Below are positions 17,674-26,306 of a stretch of 64,000 bases of DNA, in pieces. Within the stretch, counting starts at the first letter, position 1. Each line of letters begins with the position of its first letter. Origin of the DNA: Kitasatospora sp. GAS204B (lineage in GTDB: Bacteria; Actinomycetota; Actinomycetes; Streptomycetales; Streptomycetaceae); NCBI RefSeq assembly GCF_029892155.1, contig NZ_JARZAG010000015.1:124001-188000 (forward strand), read 5' to 3'. A program made the position numbers and the translations under genes. The notes below the pieces were generated by a model. That model was not told the DNA's origin, ran no database searches, and saw only the letters and a list, made by a program, of their open reading frames with translations.

Positions 17674-19547
17674 GCCGAGGCGCCCACGGCGACCGGCTCG
17701 CCGCCCGCCGCCCCGACCGCCGCCGCCCCGACCCCCGCCGGCTCGCCCTCCCCCGGTGCCTCCCGGCGCAGCAGCGCCGCGTAGCGGCCGCCGCGGTCGA
17801 GCAGCTCCTGGTGAGTACCCAGCTCCACCACCCGGCCGGCGTCCAGCACCGCGATCTGGTCGGCCTGCCGGACCGTGGAGAGCCGGTGCGCGATGGTGAT
17901 CGTCGTGCGCCCCACCGCCAGCGCGTCGATCGCCTGCTGGACCGCCCGCTCGGTCTGGTTGTCCAGCGCGCTGGTGGCCTCGTCCAGGATCAGCACCGGC
18001 GGATTGCGCAGGATGGTCCGGGCGATCGCCAGCCGCTGCTTCTCGCCGCCGGAGAAGCGGTAGCCGCGCTCGCCGACCAGGGTGTCGTAGCCGTCCGGCA
18101 GACCGGCGATGTGGTCGTGGATCTGCGCCGCCCGCGCGGCCTCGACCAGCTCCTCGTCGGTGGCGTCGGGCTTGGCGAAGCGCAGGTTCTCGGCGACCGA
18201 GGCGTGGAACAGGTAGGTCTCCTGGGAGACCACGCCGACCGCCGAGGAGAGCGTCTCGAAGGCCAGCTCGCGCACGTCCACGCCGTCGATGGCGACCCGG
18301 CCGCCGGTCACGTCGTACAGGCGCGGCACCAGGTAGCTGAGCGAGGTCTTGCCGGAGCCGGTCTCGCCGACCAGGGCCAGCGAGCTGCCCGCCGGCACGG
18401 TCAGGTCGATGTCGGCCAGCGTGCCGGCCGGGCGCTCGGGGTCGTAGCCGAAGTCCACGTGGTCGAACCGGACCTCGCCGTGCACGGCGGGCAGGCGCAC
18501 CGCGTCGGCGGGCTCGGCGATCTCCACCGGCAGGTCCAGGTACTCGAAGATCCGCTGGAAGAGCGCCAGCGAGGTCTGCACGTCCACGCCGGTGGAGAGC
18601 AGCTGGACGGAGGGGCGGAAGAGCGCCTGCTGGAGCGTGACGAAGGCGACCAGGGTGCCGATCGAGACGATCGGCGCGCCACCGCTCGCGGCCAGGCCGG
18701 CCGCCCAGTAGATGACGGCGGGCATCGCGGCCATCACGATCTGGATCACGTTCATCCGCCAGCGCCCGGCCATGCTGGCGCGGACCTCCAGCTCGGCCAG
18801 CTCGTCGCTCTGCTCGGTGAACTCGCGGGAGAGCGAGCCGGAGCGGCCCATGGTGCGGCCGAGCAGGATCCCGCTGACCGACAGCGACTCCTGGACGGCC
18901 GAGGAGAGCCGGGCCAGCTGCCGCTGCCGCTCGGTGGTGATCTTGCGGCGCTCGTTGCCGACCCGGCGGCTGATCCAGACGAAGAGCGGGAGCAGCAGCA
19001 GCGAGACCACGGTCAGCCGCCAGTCCAGCGCGGCCATCGCGACCACGGTGGCGACCACGCTGGTCAGGTTGGAGACCAGCGAGGTGGCGGTGGAGGTGAC
19101 GGTGGACTGCATGCCGCCGATGTCGTTGGCGATCCGGGACTGCACCTCGCCGGTGCGGGTCCGGGTGAAGAAGGCCAGCGACATCCGCTGCAGGTGGGTG
19201 TAGACGCCGGTGCGCAGGTCGTGCATGACCCGCTGGCCGACGGTGGTGGAGATCAGCGTCTGCAGCACGTTGAAGACGCTGTTGACCACGGCGGCCGCGA
19301 TCATGCCGAGCGCGAGCAGGCTGAGCAGGCCGGTGCGGCCCTGCGGTATCGCCACGTCGAGTACGGCGCGCAGCAGGAACGGGGTGGTCACCGAGACCAC
19401 GGCGGAGGCGCCGACCAGCAGCCCGACCACCGCCAGTCGCCCTCGATAGGGACGGAACAGCGCCAGGATCCGGCGCATCTGCGCGGGTGGGCGCGGCTCG
19501 TCCGGTTCGCGGGCGGGCGGTGTCCAGTTGATGGTGTCGGGCCTCAT
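17646..19547 (-). CDS. ABC exporter with fused membrane and ATPase domains
   Basis: 633 residues. A six-helix exporter domain (about 35-320) is followed by an ATPase domain with Walker A GETGSGKTS (about 397), signature FSGGEKQR (about 495), Walker B VLILDEAT and the switch His in TIAHRLS. It would work as a homodimer or half-transporter exporting lipids, peptides or drugs. The tail beyond 600 is Ala/Gly-rich. GGAGG lies 5 bases before the ATG. A large AT-rich inverted repeat sits 34 bases upstream and may be its operator. The 3' end overlaps the acyltransferase gene. Confidence 0.93.
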   Translation of the reverse strand: MRPDTINWTPPAREPDEPRPPAQMRRILALFRPYRGRLAVVGLLVGASAVVSVTTPFLLRAVLDVAIPQGRTGLLSLLALGMIAAAVVNSVFNVLQTLISTTVGQRVMHDLRTGVYTHLQRMSLAFFTRTRTGEVQSRIANDIGGMQSTVTSTATSLVSNLTSVVATVVAMAALDWRLTVVSLLLLPLFVWISRRVGNERRKITTERQRQLARLSSAVQESLSVSGILLGRTMGRSGSLSREFTEQSDELAELEVRASMAGRWRMNVIQIVMAAMPAVIYWAAGLAASGGAPIVSIGTLVAFVTLQQALFRPSVQLLSTGVDVQTSLALFQRIFEYLDLPVEIAEPADAVRLPAVHGEVRFDHVDFGYDPERPAGTLADIDLTVPAGSSLALVGETGSGKTSLSYLVPRLYDVTGGRVAIDGVDVRELAFETLSSAVGVVSQETYLFHASVAENLRFAKPDATDEELVEAARAAQIHDHIAGLPDGYDTLVGERGYRFSGGEKQRLAIARTILRNPPVLILDEATSALDNQTERAVQQAIDALAVGRTTITIAHRLSTVRQADQIAVLDAGRVVELGTHQELLDRGGRYAALLRREAPGEGEPAGVGAAAVGAAGGEPVAVGASAQAALGDSL

Positions 19548-19580
19548 GAAACCTCCGAGGGGACGGCGATATGAAGAGGA

Positions 19581-19613
19581 TAGCTCATTGTTAGCTGACC
19601 TAATAATGAGCTA
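19581..19613. promoter_or_regulatory. AT-rich inverted repeat upstream of the ABC exporter
   Basis: Arms TAGCTCATTGTTAG (19581-19594) and CTAATAATGAGCTA (19600-19613) pair at 13 of 14 positions around a 5-base spacer. It lies 34-66 bases before the exporter start in otherwise GC-rich DNA. The TTAG/CTAA core and size resemble operators of MarR-type repressors that control such exporters. No marR gene is next to it in the window. Confidence 0.7.
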
Positions 19614-19661
19614 CGCCCACTCGTTATTCCGAGCCTCCCCACTTCGGTCTACAGAACACTG

Positions 19662-20435
19662 TCAGTCCGCCCGATATGTCCGGGCCGCCTTCGAGGAGAG
19701 GCCGCCGAGCCCGCCCGCCGGCAGCAGCCGGGCGATCGCCACCACCAGCTTGTACCGCCTGCTCGGCACCGACAGGCTGCGGCCCCGGGCCAGGTCGCGC
19801 AGCGCCTCGTCCACCACGCGCTCGGCCGAGAGCCAGCCCCAGGCCGGGATGTTCCTGGTGCCCATGCCGGCCCGCTGGTGGAACTCGGTACGGGTGAAGC
19901 CGGGGCAGAGCGCCAGCAGCCGCACCCCGCTGCCGGCCAGGTCGCGTGCCGCGCCCAGGGTGAAGTTGACCATCCAGGCCTTGCTCGCCCCGTAGGTCCC
20001 GCGCGGCACGAAGGCCGCGACGGAGGCCACGTTGACCACGCCGCCGAAGCCGCGCTCGCGCATCCCGGGCACCGCCGCCGTGGTCAGCCGCAGCACCGCC
20101 TCGATGTGCACCTTGACCATGTCCAGCTCCTGCTCCAGCGGGACGCTCAGGTAGGCGCCCTTGTTGCCGAAGCCGGCGTTGTTGACCAGGATCCCGATCG
20201 GTCGCTCGCCGTCCCACAGCCGCTCCTCGACCGCGCCGATCCCCGCCTCGGTGGCGAGGTCGGCGGTGAGCACCTCGGTCCGCACGCCGAAGCGGTCGGC
20301 CAGCGCCGCGGCGGCCGCGGTCAGCCGCTCGGTGTCGCGGGCGACCAGCACCAGGTCATGGCCGTCACCGGCCAGGCGGCGGGCGAAGGCGGCGCCGATA
20401 CCGGCGGTCGCGCCGGTGATGAGAGCAGTTGTCAT
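19662..20435 (-). CDS. Short-chain dehydrogenase/reductase (SDR)
   Basis: 257 residues of classical SDR type: cofactor motif TGATAGIG near the N-terminus, NNAGFG, catalytic Ser in NVASVAAF and Tyr/Lys in YGASK. It should reduce or oxidise a carbonyl/alcohol with NAD(P)H. The C-terminal segment (LPAGGLGGLSSKAARTY) is a moderately hydrophobic extension seen in lipid-related SDRs. The substrate is unknown. It lies 46 bases after the glycosyltransferase in the same direction. Confidence 0.9.
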   Translation of the reverse strand: MTTALITGATAGIGAAFARRLAGDGHDLVLVARDTERLTAAAAALADRFGVRTEVLTADLATEAGIGAVEERLWDGERPIGILVNNAGFGNKGAYLSVPLEQELDMVKVHIEAVLRLTTAAVPGMRERGFGGVVNVASVAAFVPRGTYGASKAWMVNFTLGAARDLAGSGVRLLALCPGFTRTEFHQRAGMGTRNIPAWGWLSAERVVDEALRDLARGRSLSVPSRRYKLVVAIARLLPAGGLGGLSSKAARTYRAD

Positions 20436-20481
20436 GGCGCGACGCTAGCGGGTCGCGCCGACCCGCGTCACTGACGGGTCG

Positions 20482-21531
20482 TCAGGCCTTCGCGGCCGCC
20501 GCCCGGGCCCGCAGCTGGCGCATCCGGCGCCGGTACAGGCGGTGGAAGCGCTGCAGCGCGACGAACTCGTCCATCCGGTTCGCCAACGTCAGCTGGTACT
20601 TGACCCGCAGCGGGGTGCGCAGGTCGCGGATCCGCTCGACGCCGATCGCCTCCAGCAGCCGGCTGACGTGCTGCTGGTAGAGCGCGCGGTACGCCTTGTC
20701 GCCGTCCGGCACCCACCAGAAGAACATCGGGATCTCCTCGACCAGGCAGTTGTGGTCGTAGGAGCGCAGGTGCTCGGCGAACTTCGGCTCGGGGCGGGCC
20801 AGCAGCCACTCGCGGACCAGCTCCATCGAGCGGACCCGGTCGACCAGGCCCCTGGGGTTGGTGCGCCCCTGGGTGATCGACGGGTCGTCCAGCTCGCGCT
20901 CGCGCCAGTGGTAGATGTGCTCGGCGAGCACGTCCACGGCGCCGGCCAGGTAGTGCAGCGGCACGCTGACCGGGGCGTCCTCGTACAGGATGCCCTCGGG
21001 GTACAGGATCCCGGCGCCGTCGAAGAAGTCGCGCCGGTAGACCTTGTTCCACGCGGTGCGGTCGGTGACCAGCGACGGCAGCTCGGTGACGTGGGTCTTC
21101 AGCCGGGTCTGCCGGAACGGCTTGACGTGGGCGCCGGACTGGTAGGAGCCGGTGGAGCGGAAGCGCAGCACGTTGCCGGCCGCGAAGTCCGAGCCGGTCT
21201 TGTCCAGCGTGCCGATCATCAGCTGGTAGGCGCCGGGCGGCAGGGTGTCGTCGCTGTCCACGAAGGCCAGGTACTCGGTGCCCTCGGTCAGGTGCCGCCA
21301 GCCGGTGTTGCGGGCCGCCCCCAGGCCCTTGTTCTCCTGCTGGACCAGCCGGAACCGCGCGTCCTTGGCGGCGTACACCTTCGCGATGGCGGCGCTGGTG
21401 TCGGTCGAGCCGTCGTCGACCATGACGCACTCGAAGTCCTCGAAGGTCTGCGTGGCGATCGAGTCGAGGCACTCCTCGAGGTAGCGCTCGACGTTGTAGA
21501 TCGGGACGACGACGGAGAGGCGAGGGGCCAT
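20482..21531 (-). CDS. Family 2 glycosyltransferase (wall-polymer type)
   Basis: 349 residues. LSVVVPIYNVERYLEECLDS and VDDGSTD form the nucleotide site; FVDSDD is the DXD-type metal motif. TAWNKVYRRDFF and YEDAPVSVPLHYL recall enzymes building teichoic-acid-like or capsular polymers. The ATG at 21531 is placed directly before the conserved start, because the sequence upstream is low-complexity. It follows the SDR gene by 115 bases and could belong to the same minus-strand unit. Confidence 0.88.
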   Translation of the reverse strand: MAPRLSVVVPIYNVERYLEECLDSIATQTFEDFECVMVDDGSTDTSAAIAKVYAAKDARFRLVQQENKGLGAARNTGWRHLTEGTEYLAFVDSDDTLPPGAYQLMIGTLDKTGSDFAAGNVLRFRSTGSYQSGAHVKPFRQTRLKTHVTELPSLVTDRTAWNKVYRRDFFDGAGILYPEGILYEDAPVSVPLHYLAGAVDVLAEHIYHWRERELDDPSITQGRTNPRGLVDRVRSMELVREWLLARPEPKFAEHLRSYDHNCLVEEIPMFFWWVPDGDKAYRALYQQHVSRLLEAIGVERIRDLRTPLRVKYQLTLANRMDEFVALQRFHRLYRRRMRQLRARAAAAKA

Positions 21532-21646
21532 CGGCTGCGCGGGCCTTTCGACGATCAGGGGGCGCGATCGGACGATCGAGGGCGTGCGATCGGCCGGTGG
21601 CCGGTCACCGGAGAGCGACCGGCCGACGGTGGGACGACGGCCGATC

Positions 21647-22543
21647 CTACCGCTCGGCCCGACTGCCCCGGGACGCCTCGTCGGCGGCCCCGCCCGCACC
21701 CACCGGGCGCAGCCGGGCGGCGGCGGTGGCGGCCAGCCGGGGGGCCATCCGGGCCACCTCGCGGGAGCCGACGGCGGCGACCAGCGGCGGCAGGATCCAG
21801 CGCACCGGCTGCATGCCGCGCAGCCAGGCCTGGGCATAGACGTGCGCGGAGCGGCGGGCGATCCCGGCCACCAGCCGGTCCACCGCGGGCCCGATCGGGT
21901 AGGTCCGGTTGGCCGGCCAGGGCAGCTTGGCGCGCATCTCGCGCATCACGTCGTCCTGGTCGGCGCCGCGCACCATGTCGGTGTCGGTCCAACTGAGGTA
22001 ACCGACCCCGACCTTGACGCCCTGGTACGCCACCTCGGCGCGCAGCGCGTGCGCGAAGGCCTCGACGCCCGCCTTGCTCGCGCAGTAGGCGCTCATCAGC
22101 GGCGCGGGGGTCATCGCGGCCAGTGAGGCGATCTGCAGCAGGTAGCCGCGGGTCTCGGTGAGCGCGGGCAGGAAGGCGCGGGCGGTGGTGACGCTGCCGA
22201 GCAGGTTGACCTCGATCACCCGGCTGTAGGCGGCCGGGTCGCTGTCCAGCAGCGGTCCGCCGATCGCGATGCCGGCGTTGGCCACCACGGTGTCGATCCG
22301 GCCGTAGCGCTCCTTGATCTGCTGGGCCACGGCGCTCAGCGCGACCAGGTCGGTGACGTCGGCCTCCCAGCTGCTGGCCTCGGGGCCGCACTGCTCGGCG
22401 GCGGCCTTGAGCTCGGCGGGCTCCAGGCCGACCAGGGCCACCCGGGCCCCGCGGTCGGCCAGCCGGCGGGCCATCAGGGCACCGAGGCCGCGGGCGGCGC
22501 CGGTGACCACGACGACCTGGGCGTTCAGCGGCGGAACAGTCAT
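21647..22543 (-). CDS. SDR oxidoreductase of the BVMO block
   Basis: 298 residues. TGAARGLG (14-21) binds the cofactor; NAGIAIGG, the catalytic Ser in QIASLAAM and YCASKAG follow. The C-terminal 80 residues are longer than in minimal SDRs, with a hydrophobic stretch (WILPPLVAAVG). The start overlaps the hydrolase stop by 4 bases, so it is co-translated with the monooxygenase and hydrolase. This suggests successive steps on one substrate: alcohol/ketone interconversion, oxygen insertion and ester cleavage. That sequence is inference. Confidence 0.9.
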   Translation of the reverse strand: MTVPPLNAQVVVVTGAARGLGALMARRLADRGARVALVGLEPAELKAAAEQCGPEASSWEADVTDLVALSAVAQQIKERYGRIDTVVANAGIAIGGPLLDSDPAAYSRVIEVNLLGSVTTARAFLPALTETRGYLLQIASLAAMTPAPLMSAYCASKAGVEAFAHALRAEVAYQGVKVGVGYLSWTDTDMVRGADQDDVMREMRAKLPWPANRTYPIGPAVDRLVAGIARRSAHVYAQAWLRGMQPVRWILPPLVAAVGSREVARMAPRLAATAAARLRPVGAGGAADEASRGSRAER

Positions 22544-23484
22544 GCGACGTCGATCCTCTCGCGGGTCACGTCAGTGGTCCGGTCAGTGGTCAGGTACGTG
22601 GTGACGAGGCGGCGGATCTCGGCGCCGACCTCGTCGGGGCGCTCGACGGGGGCCATGTGCCCGACGCCGGGCAGTTCGGTCAGGCCGTCGGACCGGCGCA
22701 GCGCGGCGCGCATGGCGTGGGCGTGCACCGGCGGGGTGAGCTTGTCGTGGCTGCCGACCACGATCGCGGTGGGCGCCTCGATCATGGTCAGGCCGGGCCG
22801 GACGTCCAGTTCGCCGAGCACCCGCGCCCAGTGGGCGCGCACCGGGGTGGGGCAGGTGTGCACGATGGCGGCGCAGGCGGCGACCCGCTCGGCGGGGGTG
22901 GCGGGCCCCATCGTGCCGTACTTGAGCAGCGCCTTGGAGAGGCCGGTGACCGGGCCGAGCGGCAGCCGGGACTGCAGGACCTGACGGTGCAGCAGGCGCC
23001 GCACGGCCGGTGCGCGCACCGCCGGCGGGACCAGGAGCAGCAGGTCGGTCAGGTCGTTCGGGCCGGTGCTGCAGAGCAGCACCGCCGCCGTCCGGGCGGC
23101 CACCGCACCGCGGCCGCCGGCCGCCATGATGGTCATCCCGCCCATGCTGTGACCGGCCAGCACGGCCCGCTCCCCCTCGGGCAGCACCCGGGTGACCACC
23201 GCCTCCAGGTCCTCGGCCAGGGCCTGGGTGGAGTAGCCGTCCCGGGTGGCGGGTATGTCGCTGCGGCCGTGGCCGCGCTGGTCGTAGGCGATCACCCGGT
23301 GGTCGGTGGCCAGCCGGTTGACCACCGGGGCCCAGAACGCGGTGTTGCAGGTCCAGCCGTGGGAGAGGACGACGGTCGGGGCACCGGCGGGGCCGAAGGC
23401 CTCGACGTTCAGCCAGCTGCCGTCGGCGGAGCGGACCCGCAGGCGCTCGGCGGGCTCGGGCAGCACGAGATCGGAGTGGTTCAC
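22540..23484 (-). CDS. Alpha/beta hydrolase of the BVMO block
   Basis: 314 residues. The oxyanion motif SHGWTCN (41-47), nucleophile elbow GHSMGG (111-116, Ser113), the acid near VGSHDKLT and the catalytic His in PGVGHMAP are intact. Such enzymes hydrolyse esters or lactones, which fits a position beside a Baeyer-Villiger-type enzyme. The GTG at 23484 overlaps the monooxygenase stop (GTGA) and the stop overlaps the SDR start (ATGA). Confidence 0.9.
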   Translation of the reverse strand: MNHSDLVLPEPAERLRVRSADGSWLNVEAFGPAGAPTVVLSHGWTCNTAFWAPVVNRLATDHRVIAYDQRGHGRSDIPATRDGYSTQALAEDLEAVVTRVLPEGERAVLAGHSMGGMTIMAAGGRGAVAARTAAVLLCSTGPNDLTDLLLLVPPAVRAPAVRRLLHRQVLQSRLPLGPVTGLSKALLKYGTMGPATPAERVAACAAIVHTCPTPVRAHWARVLGELDVRPGLTMIEAPTAIVVGSHDKLTPPVHAHAMRAALRRSDGLTELPGVGHMAPVERPDEVGAEIRRLVTTYLTTDRTTDVTRERIDVA

Positions 23485-25022
23485 GCGTGGACCTCCACGG
23501 GGGCGGCGGGCACCTGACGCTTGATCAGGTCGTACTCGGCCAGGTCGATCCGGCGGGTGGCGCGGCGGAAGGCGCCGGTGGAGCCGGGCCACAGGGTGGT
23601 GTTCTTGCCGTCCTCGGTCAGGTACCAGCTGCGGCAGCCGCCGGTGGTCCAGACGGTGCGGGACATCTTGTGCTGCAGGCGCTGGTTCCAGTGCCGCTGG
23701 GCCCGTTCGGTGGGCTGCAGGGCGGTGGCGCCCACCGAGCGCAGCGTGCTGAGCGCGTCGATCAGGTAGTTCAGCTGGGACTCGATCATCAGGATCATCG
23801 AGCTGTTGCCGAGCCCGGTGTTCGGACCGATCACGAAGAAGAGGTTGGGGAAGCCGCGCACGGTGGAGCCGCGCAGCGCCTCCATTCCCTCCTTCCACTC
23901 CTCGGCCAGGCTCTGCCCCTGGTCGCCGAAGACCTTGGCGCCGATCGGCATGTCGGTGACGTGGAAGCCGGTGCCGAAGATGATCACATCGGCCTGGTGC
24001 TCGCTGCCGTCGGCCGCCACCAGGGTCGAGCCGCGCACCTCGCGCAGCCCGGACGCCACCACCTCGCTGTTGGGCGCGGCCAGCGCCGGGTAGTAGGTCT
24101 GGCTGAGCAGGATCCGCTTGCAGCCGATCCGGTAGTCGGGGGTGAGCTTGGCCCGCAGCCGCGGGTCGCGGACCTGCTGGGCCAGGTGCCGCTCGGCCAG
24201 CTTCTGCACCAGCTTGAGCGCGCCCGGGCGGCGCACGAAGGCGTCCACCTGCAGCTCGCGGGTCGCGAAGAGGGCCGCCCGGCGCAGCGCGGTGGTGGCC
24301 GGCAGGGCCCGGTGCACCCGCTTCTCCAGCGCGCTGATCTCCCGGTCGATCTTCGGCAGCACCCAGCCGGGAGTGCGCTGGAAGAGCGTCAGCTTGCCGA
24401 CCCTGGGCTGGATCGCGGGCACGATCTGGACCGCGGAGGCGCCGGTGCCGACCACCGCGACCCGCTTGCCGGTCAGGTCGAGGTCGTGGTCCCACTGCGA
24501 GGAGTGGAAGACCTGGCCGGGGAACTCGGCCAGCCCCGGCACCTCGGGGACGGACGGGTCGGAGAGCGGCCCGGTGGCGGAGACCAGCGCGTCGGCGGTC
24601 CACTCGCCGCCCGTGGTGGTGACCCGCCAGCGGGTCCGCTCGGCCTCCCAACGGGCCTCGGTGACCTCGTGGTTCAGCCGCAGGTGCGGGCGCAGGCCGA
24701 AGGTGTCGGTGACCCGCTCCAGGTACGCGCGGATCTCCCCCTGTCCCGAGAAGCTGCGCGGCCAGTCGGGGTTGAGCGCGAAGGAGAAGGAGTAGAGGTG
24801 CGAGGGGACGTCGCAGGCGCAGCCCGGGTAGCTGTTGTCGCGCCAGGTGCCGCCGACCGCGTCGGCCCGCTCCAGGATCACGAAGTCGGTGATGCCGGCC
24901 CGGCGCAGCCGCACGCCGGCGCCGATTCCGCCGAAGCCGGAGCCGATCACGGCGACACTGACGTGCGGGGTGGCGTCGGGTGACTGCGGGCTGGTGCGTT
25001 GCTCGGAGCTGCTGGCTGCCAT
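23481..25022 (-). CDS. FAD-dependent Baeyer-Villiger-type monooxygenase
   Basis: 513 residues. Two Rossmann motifs, GSGFGG (27-32) for FAD and GTGASA (192-197) for NADPH, flank the type I BVMO fingerprint FPGQVFHSSQWD (167-178; family pattern FxGxxxHxxxW[PD]). It should insert oxygen next to a ketone, or oxidise a related substrate. First gene of a three-gene overlapping unit with a hydrolase and an SDR; this trio resembles the start of the mycobacterial mymA operon. It is divergent from a MerR-family regulator, with an inverted repeat between them. Confidence 0.92.
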   Translation of the reverse strand: MAASSSEQRTSPQSPDATPHVSVAVIGSGFGGIGAGVRLRRAGITDFVILERADAVGGTWRDNSYPGCACDVPSHLYSFSFALNPDWPRSFSGQGEIRAYLERVTDTFGLRPHLRLNHEVTEARWEAERTRWRVTTTGGEWTADALVSATGPLSDPSVPEVPGLAEFPGQVFHSSQWDHDLDLTGKRVAVVGTGASAVQIVPAIQPRVGKLTLFQRTPGWVLPKIDREISALEKRVHRALPATTALRRAALFATRELQVDAFVRRPGALKLVQKLAERHLAQQVRDPRLRAKLTPDYRIGCKRILLSQTYYPALAAPNSEVVASGLREVRGSTLVAADGSEHQADVIIFGTGFHVTDMPIGAKVFGDQGQSLAEEWKEGMEALRGSTVRGFPNLFFVIGPNTGLGNSSMILMIESQLNYLIDALSTLRSVGATALQPTERAQRHWNQRLQHKMSRTVWTTGGCRSWYLTEDGKNTTLWPGSTGAFRRATRRIDLAEYDLIKRQVPAAPVEVHA

Positions 25023-25063
25023 GCGGCGGGTCCTCTCTGGGGGGCGCCTAAGCGTACGAGGAG

Positions 25064-25097
25064 GCCAATCGCGCCAGTGATTACTGGCACGATTGGC
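25064..25097. promoter_or_regulatory. Inverted repeat between the BVMO and MerR genes
   Basis: Arms GCCAATCGCGCCAGT (25064-25078) and ACTGGCACGATTGGC (25083-25097) pair at 14 of 15 positions with a 4-base spacer, centred in the 153-base divergent gap. A TTGACA word follows at about 25107. It is the best candidate binding site for the MerR regulator or another local regulator. Confidence 0.75.
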
Positions 25098-25175
25098 AGG
25101 GTAGCTGTTGACAGCGCGTCTAGGAAGACGTCCGACCGAGCCGATTTCCCGCCCCTGGCGCCCTATGCTGACGAC

Positions 25176-25931
25176 GTGGCGGAGATCGAGAGCGAAGCGG
25201 CCGGTCCGCGCGAGTACCGGGTGGCGGAGCTCGCGGCGGCCGCCGGCATCACCACCCGCACCCTGCGCTTCTACCGCGAGCGCAAGCTGCTGCCGCCACC
25301 GCGCAAGGAGGGCCGGATCGCCTGGTACGGCGAGGCGCACCTGGCCCGGCTGCGGGTGATCGCCGAACTCCTGGAGCGCGGTCACACGTTGGGCGGCATC
25401 GCCGAGCTGATCGGCGCCGGCGAGCGCGGCCGGGACGTGGCCGAGCTGATCGGCCTGGAGGCCGCGATCATCTCCCCCTGGTCGGACGAGACCCCCGTCT
25501 CGCTGAGCTGGGACGAGCTGCGCGACGCCTTCGGCGATCAGCTCACCGAGGCCAACACCGCCGAGTCGCTGGCCCAGGGGTACATCACGGTCACCGACGA
25601 CGGCATCACCCATGTCAGCCGGCGGCTGATGGACGCCACCGTCGCGCTGATCGAGGAGGACATCCCGCTGGCCGCCGTGCTGGACGCCAGCCGCAAGGCG
25701 CAGGAGTACGCGGACGCGATGGCCGAGGTCTTCGTCGGCCTGATCCGCGACCAGCTGCTCGCCGCGCTGGCCGCCGACCAGCCGCTGCCGCCGGGCGAGG
25801 CCGCCCACCTGACCGAGCAGGTCACCCGGATCCGCCCGCTGGCCCGCACGGTGGCGGACGCCCAGTTCGGCCTCGCGCTGGACCGCCGGGTGCACGCCGA
25901 GTACGACGGGCTGCTGCGCCGACGACGCTAG
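25176..25931 (+). CDS. MerR-family transcriptional regulator
   Basis: About 251 residues. The winged helix starts at YRVAELAAAAGITTRTLRFY and continues to RLRVIAELLERGHTLGGIAELI, the classical MerR DNA-binding domain. The remaining 170 residues form a helical effector/dimer domain with no cysteine cluster, so it is not a typical metal sensor. The GTG at 25176 is chosen because homology begins 17 residues later and longer frames run into the divergent gene. It probably controls the BVMO block and itself. The last base of the stop codon is also the first base of a palindromic element. Confidence 0.88.
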   Translation: MAEIESEAAGPREYRVAELAAAAGITTRTLRFYRERKLLPPPRKEGRIAWYGEAHLARLRVIAELLERGHTLGGIAELIGAGERGRDVAELIGLEAAIISPWSDETPVSLSWDELRDAFGDQLTEANTAESLAQGYITVTDDGITHVSRRLMDATVALIEEDIPLAAVLDASRKAQEYADAMAEVFVGLIRDQLLAALAADQPLPPGEAAHLTEQVTRIRPLARTVADAQFGLALDRRVHAEYDGLLRRRR

Positions 25932-26103
25932 GGCCTGTCGTCAAACCCCCTTCGTCGCCCGCAGGGCGGCTTGGCGGCGTCAGGTGCGTGCTCTCGGCGT
26001 GCCGGGCGCGGGCCCTCGTACTGGGCGTACTCGGGCCTGTGCCCGGTGCGGCGAGAGCGCGTGCATGGCGTCGCCGAGCAGAAGGGGGTTTGACGACAGG
26101 CCC
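25931..26103. mobile_element. MITE-like palindromic element, 173 bp
   Basis: Perfect 23-bp terminal inverted repeats (25931-25953 and 26081-26103; ends GGGCCTGTCGTCAAACCCCC...) enclose an interior that is itself an imperfect palindrome, centred near the GTACTGGGCGTAC loop at about 26017-26030. The whole element could fold into one long hairpin. It has no coding capacity. From memory, very similar palindromes recur in streptomycete genomes, but the mobilising transposase is not known to me. There is no clear target duplication. Confidence 0.75.
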
Positions 26104-26306
26104 CAGGGCGCACGGAGCAGCACCTCGCGCAGTGCCGGTGCGTACGACCTATCGCCGCGCTCGGCCCGAACCTGCTGGATGATCGTACGATTACCCTCCG
26201 TGCATAGCCGCCCCTAAGGTCGAAGCCACCCGCTGGACGATCACCCGTGGGCCGACGGCGGGGAGGCGGGCGCCCCGAGTCGGCCCGGCTGGGGGCTCGA
26301 AAGCGT

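Noticed and set aside
17811..19574. Long + strand open frame opposite the ABC exporter
   Set aside because: Antisense artefact; the minus strand has all ABC exporter motifs.
19581..19613. Palindrome before the ABC exporter as an iron box
   Set aside because: Only about 12 of 19 positions fit the iron-box consensus; the longer 14-bp arms fit a MarR-type operator better.
23487..24983. Long + strand open frame opposite the BVMO gene
   Set aside because: No motifs and biased composition, whereas the minus strand encodes the complete monooxygenase.
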